Source of the DNA: CAZXNF01 sp050741255
GTDB lineage: Bacteria; Pseudomonadota; Gammaproteobacteria; Burkholderiales; SG8-41
Assembly (NCBI GenBank): GCA_050741255.1
Contig: JBOIEQ010000026.1
Location: 1-36,707, forward strand
Direction: 5' to 3'
Length of the DNA: 36,707 nt
Position 1 is the first letter of the stretch; each line of letters starts with the position of its first letter. This document shows positions 24,004 to 32,988 of the stretch, piece after piece. Below the pieces are notes generated by a model. It saw only the letters and a program-made list of their open reading frames with translations. It ran no database searches and was not told the origin of the DNA. A program made the position numbers and the translations under genes.

Positions 24004-25098
24004 ATGGGCAACGCAGGCGATTCGGTTCGGGTGGCGCGGGGTGTGCTCGCGCGCCTGGTGACGGAAATTTTCAGCCGGGCAGGGGTGCCCGCCGACGACG
24101 CGGCCTATCTCGCCGACAGCCTGGTTCGCGCGGATGCGCGCGGCATGCATTCCCATGGGGTTCAGCGCGTTTCGCAGTATCTCCCTAAGATCGCCGCCGG
24201 CGGCATCAAGGCCGGCACGCACGGCAAGGTCGCCTCCGAGAACGGCGCGGTGGTGGTCATCGACGGCGAGGACGGCATCGGCCAGTTGCTGTCGCGCCAC
24301 GCGATGACGCTCGCGATCGCCAAGGCGCGGGCACACGGTCTTGGCCTCGCGCTGGTCCGCGACAGCAACCATCACGGCGAGAGTGGCAGCTACGCGATGA
24401 TGGCGGCCCGCGAAGGCATGATCGGCATCGTGACGTCCAACGGTTCGCCGAGCGCACCGGCGTGGGGCGGGGCGAACCCACGCGTAACGGGGCCGTGGCC
24501 GCTGGCGATCGCTGCACCGGCAATGCAGGAGCCGGTGGTGCTGGACATGGCGCTGGGCGTCGTCGCGAAGGGTCGCATTCAGCACTACGCGAACACCGGA
24601 CAGAAACTTCCGCCGGGCTGGGGCTACGACCGCACGGGCGTGGCGACCGAGGATCCCAAGGCCGTACTGGACGGCGGCTGGAACGCGTTCATCGGCGACT
24701 ACAAGGGCTGGGGGCTTCTGCTCATGATCGAGGTGCTTACGGGCGTGCTGTCCGGCGGACGCATTGCCGACGAGATCACCGACCTCTTCGCCGGTCCGGC
24801 GGGCTCGCCGCAGGGATTGAGCCACTTCCTGCTGGCCATCAACGTCAGCGCGGTGCAGCCCTCGGGCGGTTTTGCCGCCCGCATGGACGGCATGATCCGC
24901 AAGCTCAAGGCCTCCGAACTCGCGGCTGGCTCCACCGAGGTGCTGATGCCCGGCGAGCGCGAGTTCCGCAACGAACGGCGCGCGGACACCGAAGGCATCA
25001 TGCTGGCGGGCGGGGTGGCAAAGGATCTGCACTCCGCGGCCTGCAAGACCGGATGTCCGGACGACGTCATCCGTGCCGCGTTTCCGGCGCTGCAGTAA
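24004..25098 (+). CDS. Ldh_2 family (malate/L-lactate/ureidoglycolate-type) dehydrogenase
   Basis: 364 residues. This NAD(P)-dependent family lacks a Rossmann fold and reduces or oxidises 2-hydroxy/2-oxo acids. The catalytic histidine segment is RADARGMHSHGVQRV (near residue 48), followed by DGEDGIGQLLSRHAM, RDSNHHGESGSYAMMAA (nucleotide pocket), PLAIAAP, LDMALGVVAKGRI and GDYKGWGLLLMIEVLTGVLSGG. The start has a strong ribosome binding site 7 bases upstream. It is the first gene of an operon with RraA-like and hydrolase-fold genes. The substrate is not predictable beyond a 2-hydroxy acid. Confidence 0.92.
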   Translation: MGNAGDSVRVARGVLARLVTEIFSRAGVPADDAAYLADSLVRADARGMHSHGVQRVSQYLPKIAAGGIKAGTHGKVASENGAVVVIDGEDGIGQLLSRHAMTLAIAKARAHGLGLALVRDSNHHGESGSYAMMAAREGMIGIVTSNGSPSAPAWGGANPRVTGPWPLAIAAPAMQEPVVLDMALGVVAKGRIQHYANTGQKLPPGWGYDRTGVATEDPKAVLDGGWNAFIGDYKGWGLLLMIEVLTGVLSGGRIADEITDLFAGPAGSPQGLSHFLLAINVSAVQPSGGFAARMDGMIRKLKASELAAGSTEVLMPGEREFRNERRADTEGIMLAGGVAKDLHSAACKTGCPDDVIRAAFPALQ

Positions 25099-25121
25099 AC
25101 CGAACCCATAAGGACGACGCG

Positions 25122-25829
25122 ATGGACAGCAAAGCGATCTCGGCACGACTCCTCAAACTCGATTCCGGCGCGCTGAGCGACGTCTTCGACAGCATGGGCC
25201 TGTTCAACCAGGTGCTGTCGATGGAGCTTCGGCCGGTAAGTCCGGGCATGCGCGTTGCGGGGCCGGCGTTCTGTATCCGCGGCGTCAGCGCCGCCGGGGG
25301 CGCGCCGGTCACGCCACCGCAGGGGAAGGCCAAGCCCGCATTCGAGATCGACCGCCATGCGACCGAAGGCTGCATTGCGGTGATCGAGACCGGTCATCAT
25401 CGTGAAGGCGCGGTGATCGGCGGCAACGTATCGCTCGGCTACATGCAGCACGGCTGCCGCGGCGCCATCGTCGATGGCCCTGTGCGCGATGTGCCGGAGT
25501 TCGTCGACCAGGGGTTCATGGTGTTCGCGCCCATGCTGAGCCCGATGAGCAGCAAGGGCCGCTGGGCTTTCCTCGACTACAACGTGCCGATCACGATGCC
25601 CGGCCATGTCAGCAATGCGGTACGGGTGGACCCCGGCGACTATGTATTCGGCGATGCCGAGGGCTGCCTCGTCATTCCCGGCGCGCTTGTGGAGCAGGTG
25701 GTCGGTTACGCCGAGGAACTGATCGCCGTCGAAGGCCGCATGCAGGCCGGCCTGCGCAAGGGGGTGGATCGCGAGAAGGTTTACGCGGACCACAATCCGC
25801 GGGCGCACGTCAAACCGGCGGCACGCTGA
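25122..25829 (+). CDS. RraA family protein (HMG/CHA aldolase-like)
   Basis: 235 residues from ATG 25122, with AAGGACG upstream. RraA-fold enzymes include 4-hydroxy-4-methyl-2-oxoglutarate aldolase and oxaloacetate decarboxylase. The pocket elements are GAVIGGNVSLGYMQHGCRGAIVDGPVRD, where the final Arg-Asp pair binds substrate and divalent metal, and the C-terminal GDYVFGDAEGCLVIP. The subgroup has an extra N-terminal SDVFDSMGL helix region and a longer tail. Next to an Ldh_2 dehydrogenase, an aldolase or decarboxylase role fits better than RNase E inhibition (inference). Confidence 0.88.
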   Translation: MDSKAISARLLKLDSGALSDVFDSMGLFNQVLSMELRPVSPGMRVAGPAFCIRGVSAAGGAPVTPPQGKAKPAFEIDRHATEGCIAVIETGHHREGAVIGGNVSLGYMQHGCRGAIVDGPVRDVPEFVDQGFMVFAPMLSPMSSKGRWAFLDYNVPITMPGHVSNAVRVDPGDYVFGDAEGCLVIPGALVEQVVGYAEELIAVEGRMQAGLRKGVDREKVYADHNPRAHVKPAAR

Positions 25830-25842
25830 AGCGGGTGACGGC

Positions 25843-26688
25843 ATGACCTCTGCCAAGCCCGATATCAAGCACGAAACCTGGGAAGGCGTACCGGTGCACG
25901 TCAGCCGGGCGCCAGGCAAGCCGCTCATTTTCCTGATCCGGATGATCGCCTGGGAAACCGGTATCTGGGATCCGGTGTGGACGCATCTCGCCGGCCGCTT
26001 CACGGTGGTCAACTTCAATTTCTTCGATTCCGCGGCGGCGCGCCAGATGGCGAATCCCGTGGAAGGCTTCGCGCGGTTCGCCCGGCACTGCATCGACATC
26101 GCGCAGTGGCTGGGCTACGAGCGTTTCCATCTGGTCGGCTGGGTCGGCGGCACGCAGGTGGCGATGCGCTGCGCGATCGACTTCCCGGAACGGGTAGAGT
26201 CCTGCACGCTGCTCAATCCCCATTTCGAACTGCCCGACATGCGCTCGGTGCAGATGGGCGGACGCTTCAAGCAGGCGATCCTTGAAAAAGACCAGGAGCT
26301 CTACAGCTATTACTGGGTGATGTCGGGACTCAGCAACGCGTTCGTGGAGAGCCATTTCGACGTGGTCAAGGATCTGGTGGACAGGCGCATGGCCGCCGAC
26401 CGTTACGTGACCGGCGGGACCGAGCAGTTCGCGCAATGGGCCAAGGCGCTGCGCACGAAGTGCGTGAGCGATGCCGAGCTGGGCGCCATCAAGGTGCCGA
26501 CGCTGGTGGTGGCGGGCGACCTCGAGCGCTGGAATGCGGGGCCGGGTCCGGCGATGGCGAGGCTGCTGCACGCGCGCATCCAGGGCGCGGCTTTCGAACT
26601 CATCCCCAACACCGGCGAGCTGGTGCTGGTCGAAGCGCCGGAGAAATTTCTCGCCGCGCTGGACCGCTTCCTGAAAGGGCTGGCGTGA
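25843..26688 (+). CDS. Alpha/beta-hydrolase-fold protein lacking the catalytic triad
   Basis: 281 residues, cytoplasmic. The overall pattern is that of an alpha/beta hydrolase: WDPVWTHLAGRFTVVNFN, FHLVGWVGGTQVAMRCAIDFPERVESCTLLNP, IKVPTLVVAGD and VEAPEKFLAALDRFL. Key positions are changed. The nucleophile elbow is GWVGG with Val101 instead of Ser, the oxyanion HG motif is LIRMIAW, and the usual GH before the last helix is TGE (Glu259). It thus seems a non-hydrolytic or differently catalytic member. It is coupled 13 bases behind the RraA gene and converges on the regulator. Confidence 0.85.
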   Translation: MTSAKPDIKHETWEGVPVHVSRAPGKPLIFLIRMIAWETGIWDPVWTHLAGRFTVVNFNFFDSAAARQMANPVEGFARFARHCIDIAQWLGYERFHLVGWVGGTQVAMRCAIDFPERVESCTLLNPHFELPDMRSVQMGGRFKQAILEKDQELYSYYWVMSGLSNAFVESHFDVVKDLVDRRMAADRYVTGGTEQFAQWAKALRTKCVSDAELGAIKVPTLVVAGDLERWNAGPGPAMARLLHARIQGAAFELIPNTGELVLVEAPEKFLAALDRFLKGLA

Positions 26689-26701
26689 GAGGATCGGGTG
26701 T

Positions 26702-27409
26702 TTACTTCTTCTTTGGCGCCCGCTTGCGGGACGCGGCCGGCGCCGCCGCCGGCGTCTGCTGCCATTGCTGCGCGGACACGTAAGCGTGCTTCGGATGATT
26801 CACATGCCGGCGGTTCACCTCGATCAGCGCCGTCCGGTCGCCGCCCTCCAGCGCGTCGATCAGCCGCCCGTGGTCGTCGGTGGCGCGTTTCAGATGCGTG
26901 GGATCCGCGAAGACGCGCGAGCGCACGCCGTGGGTGAGCCACGTGTACTTCTTGATGGCATCGGCCAGCACGGCGTTGCCGCAGGCATCGAAGATCGCGT
27001 CGTGCAACTCGTCGTTGGCGCGGAAGACGGTGCTGAGATCGCCGGCGCGCACCGCCGCGCAGTAACGGCGGTGGATTTCCCGCAACCGCGCGATGACGGC
27101 CCGCGGAACCGGCAGGGGCATGCGCCGCAGCGCCTGTTCCTGCAGCAGTTCGCGCACCTCGTAGATCTGCTCGATTTCCTCGAGCGAAAACGCGCGGACG
27201 ATGGTGCCGCCGGCGCGGTCGCCGGCCACGATGCCGAGCGCGCGCAAGCGCTGCAGGACCTGCCGGGACAGGTGGCGGGTGAGTCGGAACCGGTTCATCA
27301 CGTCTTCTTCGGTCAGCCGCTCGAGCGGGCGCAGGCGGCCGAAGATCACGTCCTCTTCCAGCGCGGTCACGGCGGGCGCGATGGTCAGATCTTTCCGCTT
27401 TCTCGGCAC
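26702..27409 (-). CDS. GntR family transcriptional regulator, FCD (FadR-type) domain
   Basis: 235 residues from GTG 27409, with AGGAG upstream. Residues 8-75 are a winged helix of GntR type (ALEEDVIFGRLRPLERLTEEDVMNRFRLTRHLSRQVLQRLRALGIV). The FCD helical domain has the metal/ligand residues FRANDELHDAIFDACGN (Asp and His), DDHGRLIDALEGGD (His) and NRRHVNH. Such regulators usually repress a nearby catabolic operon and release it on binding a carboxylate. The C-terminus ends in an unusual Pro/Ala/Lys-rich tail (RKRAPKKK). Only 28 bases separate its start from the divergent Bug gene. Confidence 0.92.
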   Translation of the reverse strand: MPRKRKDLTIAPAVTALEEDVIFGRLRPLERLTEEDVMNRFRLTRHLSRQVLQRLRALGIVAGDRAGGTIVRAFSLEEIEQIYEVRELLQEQALRRMPLPVPRAVIARLREIHRRYCAAVRAGDLSTVFRANDELHDAIFDACGNAVLADAIKKYTWLTHGVRSRVFADPTHLKRATDDHGRLIDALEGGDRTALIEVNRRHVNHPKHAYVSAQQWQQTPAAAPAASRKRAPKKK

Positions 27410-27437
27410 GTCCGGGGCACTCCTGCGAGGGGATGAT

Positions 27438-28439
27438 ATGCAACGCTACTGTCGCCCGGTATCTTCCCTGATCGTTGCGGTCGCGACAACCGGCATCGTT
27501 GCTATATCCGGTGTCGCGCACGCCCAGCCGCATGCCCAACCGTTCCCGACGAAACCCATCCGCCTCATCGTCTCCTTCGCGCCCGGCGGCACGACGGACA
27601 TCGTGGCGCGCATCCTGGGCCAGGCGCTCACGGAACGCCTCGGCCAGCAGATCGTGATCGACAACCGCGGCGGCGCGGGCGGTACCATCGGCACGGAACT
27701 GGTGGCGCGCTCCGCCCCCGACGGCTACACGCTGGTGACCTGCGGCATCAACAACCACGGCATGGGGCCGGCGATCCAGAAACACCTGCCGTACGATCCG
27801 ATACGGGATTTCGCGCCGATCTCGCTCATGTACACGGTGCCCAATGTACTAGTGGTGCATCCTTCGGTGCCGGTGAAATCGGTCCCCGAGTTCATCGCCT
27901 ACGCCAAAAAAAATCCGGGCAAGCTCAGCTACGGCTCGTCGGGCCCCGGTTCCTCGCCGCACCTGTCGATGGAATGGCTGCGCGCGATCACCGGCATCGA
28001 CGTCGTGCACGTGCCCTATAAAGGCGGCGGTCCGGCGGTGACGGATCTCCTCGGTGGCCAGATCCAGGCGATGTTCAACAACGTGTCGACGCAGCAGGCC
28101 ACCATCAAGGCGGGCCGGGTGCGCGCGCTGGGCGTGACATCGGCCAAGCGCACGCCGCAGCTACCCGATGTGCCGACCTTCATCGAGGCCGGTGTGCCGG
28201 GCTTCGAAGTGACGGCTTGGCAAGGCATCTGCGCGCCGTCCGGCATCTCCAAGACGGTGCAGACGCGGTTGAACGTCGAAGTCGTCGCGGCGCTCAACAG
28301 CCCGGATCTGCAGCGGCGCCTGGCCGAGCAGGGCGTCGACCCCGCGCCGAACACGCCCGCGGACTTCGCCGTCTTCATCCGCAACGAGATCGCGAAGTGG
28401 GCGAAGGTCGTCAAGAGCGCGGGTGTCGAGCCGCAGTGA
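27438..28439 (+). CDS. Bug/TctC-family periplasmic solute receptor (7 of 8)
   Basis: 333 residues from ATG 27438, with GAGGGG upstream. The signal peptide is long (MQRYCRPVSSLIVAVATTGI to AHA, cleaved before Gln30). Motifs: FPTKPIRLIVSFAPGGTTDIV, IDNRGGAGGTIG, APDGYTLVT, HVPYKGGGPAVTDLLGGQ and SGISKTVQTRLN. It is the first gene of a three-gene operon with a second Bug and an arylsulfatase, and lies head-to-head with the GntR regulator gene, which is the most likely controller. Confidence 0.93.
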   Translation: MQRYCRPVSSLIVAVATTGIVAISGVAHAQPHAQPFPTKPIRLIVSFAPGGTTDIVARILGQALTERLGQQIVIDNRGGAGGTIGTELVARSAPDGYTLVTCGINNHGMGPAIQKHLPYDPIRDFAPISLMYTVPNVLVVHPSVPVKSVPEFIAYAKKNPGKLSYGSSGPGSSPHLSMEWLRAITGIDVVHVPYKGGGPAVTDLLGGQIQAMFNNVSTQQATIKAGRVRALGVTSAKRTPQLPDVPTFIEAGVPGFEVTAWQGICAPSGISKTVQTRLNVEVVAALNSPDLQRRLAEQGVDPAPNTPADFAVFIRNEIAKWAKVVKSAGVEPQ

Positions 28440-28452
28440 GGAAACGATCGTG

Positions 28453-29442
28453 ATGCCGCACCGTTGTGCCTCCCGTGTCGCGCTGCTTGGTCTGCTTGCC
28501 TGCGCGGGGCTTCCGGCCCAGGCCGCCGACACAATTGCGGCGACCTACCCCGCGAAGAACATCCGGCTGATCATCCCGTTCGGCGCCGGCGGTGGCGCCG
28601 ACATCGTGGCGCGGCGTCTCGCGCAGAGCCTGACCGAGCGCTGGCAGCGCAACGTCGTCGCCGACAACCGGCCGGGCGGGACCGGCATCATCGGCACGCT
28701 CGATCTCGCCCGGGCCACGCCGGACGGCTACACGCTGGCCATGACCAACATGTCGGTGGTGGTCTCGCTGGCCCTGATGGCGCAAGCGCCGCTGGACCTC
28801 GTGCGGGAGTCGACGCCGGTGTCGCTGCTGGTCCTGCAGTACACGGTGCTGGTCGTGCCGCCGGCGTCGACGGCGCGGACAGCGGGCGAGTTTGTCGAGC
28901 AGATGAAGAAAGCCAAACCGGGCGCCTACGCCTACGGTTCCGGCGGCAACGGCACGCCGGCGCATCTGGCGGCCGAACTCTTCACACGGTCAGTCGGCGT
29001 GAAGGCCACGCATGTGCCCTACAAGCAGGTGGGCATCGCGCTGACGGACCTCATCCGCGGCGAGCTCCAGTTCGTGTTTTCGGCGAGCGGCAATGCGTTG
29101 CCCCATACCAGCGCCGGCCGCCTGCGCGCGCTGGCGGTAGCCGGGCCGCACCGGCTTGCGGCGTTGCCCGACGTGCCGACGCTCCCGGAGGCCGGACTTC
29201 CGGACCCCAAGGTGACGAGCTGGACCGGGGTCATCGCGCCGCCGGGCACGTCGCTCGCGATCCGCCAGAAATTGCACGCTACACTGCGCGAGATCGCCCG
29301 CGAACCGGGTACGGTCAAAATCTACGAGCAACTCGGACTCGTCGCCGTTGACGAGACCATCGACGCCTTCGGCGTGCTGCTCCGCGCGGAGACGGCGCGC
29401 TGGACGAAATTCGTGAAAGAGGCCGACCTCCGCCCGGACTGA
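28453..29442 (+). CDS. Bug/TctC-family periplasmic solute receptor (8 of 8)
   Basis: 329 residues from ATG 28453 (GTG 28450 also usable), with GAGGA at the preceding stop. The leader ends AQA before Ala25 but also contains LLAC at residues 14-17, which fits a lipobox, so it may be a lipoprotein. Motifs: YPAKNIRLIIPFGAGGGADIV, ADNRPGGTGIIG, TPDGYTLAM and HVPYKQVGIALTDLIRGE. The usual DPxxDFAPV segment is DLVRESTPVS, so it is more divergent than the others. It is coupled to the receptor before it (13 bases) and the sulfatase after it (1 base). Confidence 0.92.
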   Translation: MPHRCASRVALLGLLACAGLPAQAADTIAATYPAKNIRLIIPFGAGGGADIVARRLAQSLTERWQRNVVADNRPGGTGIIGTLDLARATPDGYTLAMTNMSVVVSLALMAQAPLDLVRESTPVSLLVLQYTVLVVPPASTARTAGEFVEQMKKAKPGAYAYGSGGNGTPAHLAAELFTRSVGVKATHVPYKQVGIALTDLIRGELQFVFSASGNALPHTSAGRLRALAVAGPHRLAALPDVPTLPEAGLPDPKVTSWTGVIAPPGTSLAIRQKLHATLREIAREPGTVKIYEQLGLVAVDETIDAFGVLLRAETARWTKFVKEADLRPD

Positions 29443-29443
29443 C

Positions 29444-31702
29444 ATGACCGAGGACAGCCAGGCGTTCCAGGGCAAGATCGGCCGCACCCGCGAGGAATCG
29501 ACACCGTGGTGGCCCGAGCCGGAGAGCGCGCCCGCGGGCGCGCCCAATATCGTGATCGTCTACATGGACGACATGGGCTACTCGGATGCCGGCTGCTACG
29601 GTTCGGAGATCGCAACGCCCCACATCGACGCGCTCGCCGCGCGCGGCCTGCGCTTCAACCATTACACGACGCATCCGATCTGTTCGCCCGCGCGCGCAGC
29701 ACTCCTGACCGGCATCAACGCGCACGCAGTCAACAGCGGATGGCTCGCGAACAACCATCCGGGTTTTCCCGGGTATTCGGGCGACATCCCCCTCGATGCG
29801 GCCACGCTGGCCGAGACGCTGCGTGAGCGCGGCTACGCGACGCAGATGGTCGGCAAATGGCACAACACGCTGGTGGGACAGAGCAATCCGGCGTCCGCCA
29901 AGCACACATGGCCGGCCCAGCGCGGCTTCGAAAGCTTCTACGGGTTCATGGAAGGGGAGACCAGTTACTTCTTCCCCGCGCGCCTGATGCTCGGCAATGC
30001 CGTGCTGCCGATCGACGATTACCCGCCCGATTACTATTCGACCGACGACTGGACGGACAAGGCGATCGGCTTCGTGCGCGACCTGCGCGCGCATGCGCCG
30101 GGCAAACCCTTCTTTCTCTATCTGTCGCACAACGCCGTGCACGCGCCCCTGCAGGCGAAGCCGGTCGACCTTGCGAAGTACCGTGGGCGCTACGACGCTG
30201 GTTGGACGCGCCTCCGCGCGGAGCGTCACCAGCGCCAGCTCGCGATGGGCCTGATCCCGCCCGGCACACCACTCGCGCCGCCGGATCCGAAGGTGCCGTC
30301 ATGGGACGACACCGATCCCGCCGACCGGCCGCTATACGCCCGGCACATGGAGGCTTACGCCGCCGTGCTGGACTGCGCGGACCAGAACCTGGGTCGGCTG
30401 AGCGCTTACCTGAAATCGATAGGGGAACTGGACAACACGATCATCGTTTTTTCTTCCGACAACGGGGCCACCGACGCCGGCGGTGTGACGGGGCGTGTCG
30501 ACAGCAACCGGCGCTTCGCGGACCGCGCGGAGGGCGCTGATGCGGCGGCCGAGCGCGCGAGTGGGAGCCTGGAGCGGCTGGGCGGGCCACGCAGCATGCC
30601 GCTGTATCCGGCCGGCTGGGGGCAGGTCTCCAACACGCCGTTCCCGACCTACAAGACCTACACGGGTGGCGGCGGGCGGCGCGTGCCCTTCGTCATTTCG
30701 TGGCCCGCGAAGATCCGGGACGTCGGAGAGATCCGTAGCCAGTTCGCGCACGTTACCGATGTGATGCCCACGCTGCTCGCGCTGGCTGGCTTGGAACCGC
30801 TCGCAACGGTCAACGGCCGGTCGGCGCGGCCGCTCGACGGCGCAAGTTTCGCCCGCGTGCTGTTCGATGCCGCTGCGCCGCCGGCGCGCACGGAGCAGTA
30901 TTACGAGTGCTGGGCCAACCGCGCCTTCTACCGGGACGGATGGCTCGCACGCTCGCTGCAGAAACGCGGCGAGCCGGTCGATCTCGACAACTGGACGCTG
31001 CACAATCTGACGGCGGATTTTTCGGAAGGCACCGACCTGGCCACGCGCCATCCGGAGCGGCTCTCGGCGCTGACGGCCGCCTTCGATCGTGCCGCCTGGG
31101 CCAACCAGGTCTACCCGCTCGACAACCGCAAGCGCCAGCAGAAGCTGTTCAATGACGGCCCGCCGCATCTGCGCAACCGCCAACCGGCGTCGCGCACCTT
31201 CCAGCCGGGCGCGCAGACCGTGCACCGCGGGGTGGTGATGCCGATGATCGCCGATCGCAGCTACCGGATCACCTGCCGCTTTGATTTCCGCGAGGGTGAT
31301 GCGGGCGTACTGTGGGCGATCGGGGATCCCGGCGGCGGCATGGTGATGTACATCGAAACGGGCAGCCTGCACTTGTTCTACAACGGCTTCGGCGACGCCG
31401 CAGCGCTCGCGCCGGTGAAATTGCAGCCGGGAGTGCTCGCGGCGACGCTCGAATACGAGGCGCTAGGCGCCAGGCGGGGACGCGGCCGGCTCCTCATCGA
31501 TGGCGTGGCGCAAGCGCCGTTCAGCGAACTGTCGCCGACATTGATGAACGGACTCTATGAGGGGCTGGATATCGGCCTCGATCGCCGCGGGCCGGTTAGC
31601 GGCGATCTTTACGCGCGCCACGGCATATTCCGCTACTCGGGCACGGTGCGGGATGTCACTATCGAACCCGGTGCACGGCTTGTTGCGCCCGCATCCGATT
31701 GA
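29444..31702 (+). CDS. Arylsulfatase (alkaline phosphatase superfamily sulfatase)
   Basis: 752 residues. It has the sulfatase signature C-x-P-x-R as HPICSPARAALLTG, with Cys80 converted to formylglycine by a separate enzyme in this family. Metal residues are Asp42/Asp43 (MDDMGYSD) and the SSDNG segment near residue 345; VGKWH supplies Lys138 and His140. After the catalytic domain, a beta-rich C-terminal region (about residue 590 on) matches the extension of large bacterial arylsulfatases. No signal peptide is seen, so it would act in the cytoplasm on sulfate esters brought in by a transporter. It starts one base after the Bug stop. Confidence 0.93.
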   Translation: MTEDSQAFQGKIGRTREESTPWWPEPESAPAGAPNIVIVYMDDMGYSDAGCYGSEIATPHIDALAARGLRFNHYTTHPICSPARAALLTGINAHAVNSGWLANNHPGFPGYSGDIPLDAATLAETLRERGYATQMVGKWHNTLVGQSNPASAKHTWPAQRGFESFYGFMEGETSYFFPARLMLGNAVLPIDDYPPDYYSTDDWTDKAIGFVRDLRAHAPGKPFFLYLSHNAVHAPLQAKPVDLAKYRGRYDAGWTRLRAERHQRQLAMGLIPPGTPLAPPDPKVPSWDDTDPADRPLYARHMEAYAAVLDCADQNLGRLSAYLKSIGELDNTIIVFSSDNGATDAGGVTGRVDSNRRFADRAEGADAAAERASGSLERLGGPRSMPLYPAGWGQVSNTPFPTYKTYTGGGGRRVPFVISWPAKIRDVGEIRSQFAHVTDVMPTLLALAGLEPLATVNGRSARPLDGASFARVLFDAAAPPARTEQYYECWANRAFYRDGWLARSLQKRGEPVDLDNWTLHNLTADFSEGTDLATRHPERLSALTAAFDRAAWANQVYPLDNRKRQQKLFNDGPPHLRNRQPASRTFQPGAQTVHRGVVMPMIADRSYRITCRFDFREGDAGVLWAIGDPGGGMVMYIETGSLHLFYNGFGDAAALAPVKLQPGVLAATLEYEALGARRGRGRLLIDGVAQAPFSELSPTLMNGLYEGLDIGLDRRGPVSGDLYARHGIFRYSGTVRDVTIEPGARLVAPASD

Positions 31703-31720
31703 ACGATCGAGAGTGCGTGT

Positions 31721-32986
31721 TCAGCCGGCCGGCGCAGGCCGATCGAAGAAGCCGCGCGTCTCGAACACCGAAGCCGAGAATGATTTTCCGTTGACCCGCA
31801 GGTTGCGTTTGAGCGCGAAGTCGAACAGCAGCGCATTGTGCCGCCGCACTTCCGACAGCACGCGCGCGGCCTCGGCCGTGATGTAGCGTTTTTCCGCCAT
31901 GTATTCGAGTGAAAATAGCGGCATCACGCCGGGCAGCGGATAGTCGGAGCCGTTCAGCAGCCGCGGGTGCCATTCCGTGCGCTCGATGACTGTCGTCAGC
32001 GCTTCGCCCACGCGGTTCAACTGGGTCATGGCCGAGATGTCCCCGTAGAGCAGCTTTTCGTAGCGGGCTTCTCCCATCAGACGGGCGAACAGGCTGAAGC
32101 TCGATACCAGCGGTCCGTTCGGGCCTTTGTCGAGATCGATGTCCTCGCCGAGGGACGCGCAGTGCGCGATCACCACCCGCACGCCGTGGTCGAGCGGGCG
32201 GCGGAAGTTGAGCGGATTGCCGAGGTGCTGGTAACCCTCGCCATGCACGGCGCGCTCCATCCCGGCATGCGCGATCAGCGGCAGGTCGAGCCGCTTCAAC
32301 GCAGCGTAGAACGGATCGCATTGTGGCGAAGACGGATCGATGCCCATCGCCGCCGGCAGCCATTTGACGGCGCGTGCGCCGAGCTTCTTCGCGGACTCCA
32401 GCGCGGCCACGCTGTCGGCACGGTAGGGGTGGATGGACGCCGCCCACTCGAAATAGTCCGGATGCGCGCGCGCCACCTGCGCGGCGTAGGCGTCCGGGAT
32501 GTGGAAGGTGGAGTTTTCCAGGTCGACCGTGCCGTCGGGCCTGACATGATGGTCGAAGGCCAGCAGCATGACCTTCACGCCCGGCCGCATCCCTTCGATC
32601 AGGCTCAGCAGGCGGGCGACGAAAGCCGTATCCACGTGGCCGGGCTCCGCATCCGCGCAGGCCGCATTGAGAAAGAACAGGCGCTGCGCGTATTCGAATG
32701 GGTAGCGACGGCTTTCCATCCGCGGGTTGATCCACGCACCGTTGCCGGAGTCGCCGATGCCCACCAGGTGCGCATGGCAGTCCCATACGCGCGCGGGGTC
32801 GAGGCCGGCCCAGGCGGAGCGCATGACCTCGTGATCTGCGAGCGGCGACGGCAGCGCGGCACGGCAGGGATTGAGGATCCCCTCGTCGGGCCATTTGTAC
32901 CAGGCGGCAAGCGCGGCGGCGCCGAGCGTTGCGCCGCCGGCGGCGAGCCAGCGGCGCCGGCGGGGATTCACGGGAACACGGGACAT
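31721..32986 (-). CDS. Amidohydrolase family (PF04909-like) protein, Tat-type leader
   Basis: 421 residues. The N-terminus NPRRRRWLAAGGATLGAAALAA resembles a twin-arginine signal followed by a hydrophobic stretch, so it is probably exported or anchored. The TIM-barrel metal-site residues are in order: DCHAHL (His71, His73), RAVKWLP, PLIAHAG, VVIAHCAS and LNGSDYPLPG. This is the amidohydrolase-2 group, often decarboxylases or hydrolases of cyclic compounds. It lies two bases behind the giant coiled-coil gene on the same strand, so the two are co-transcribed. It converges with the sulfatase gene 18 bases away. Confidence 0.87.
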   Translation of the reverse strand: MSRVPVNPRRRRWLAAGGATLGAAALAAWYKWPDEGILNPCRAALPSPLADHEVMRSAWAGLDPARVWDCHAHLVGIGDSGNGAWINPRMESRRYPFEYAQRLFFLNAACADAEPGHVDTAFVARLLSLIEGMRPGVKVMLLAFDHHVRPDGTVDLENSTFHIPDAYAAQVARAHPDYFEWAASIHPYRADSVAALESAKKLGARAVKWLPAAMGIDPSSPQCDPFYAALKRLDLPLIAHAGMERAVHGEGYQHLGNPLNFRRPLDHGVRVVIAHCASLGEDIDLDKGPNGPLVSSFSLFARLMGEARYEKLLYGDISAMTQLNRVGEALTTVIERTEWHPRLLNGSDYPLPGVMPLFSLEYMAEKRYITAEAARVLSEVRRHNALLFDFALKRNLRVNGKSFSASVFETRGFFDRPAPAG

Positions 32987-32988
32987 TG

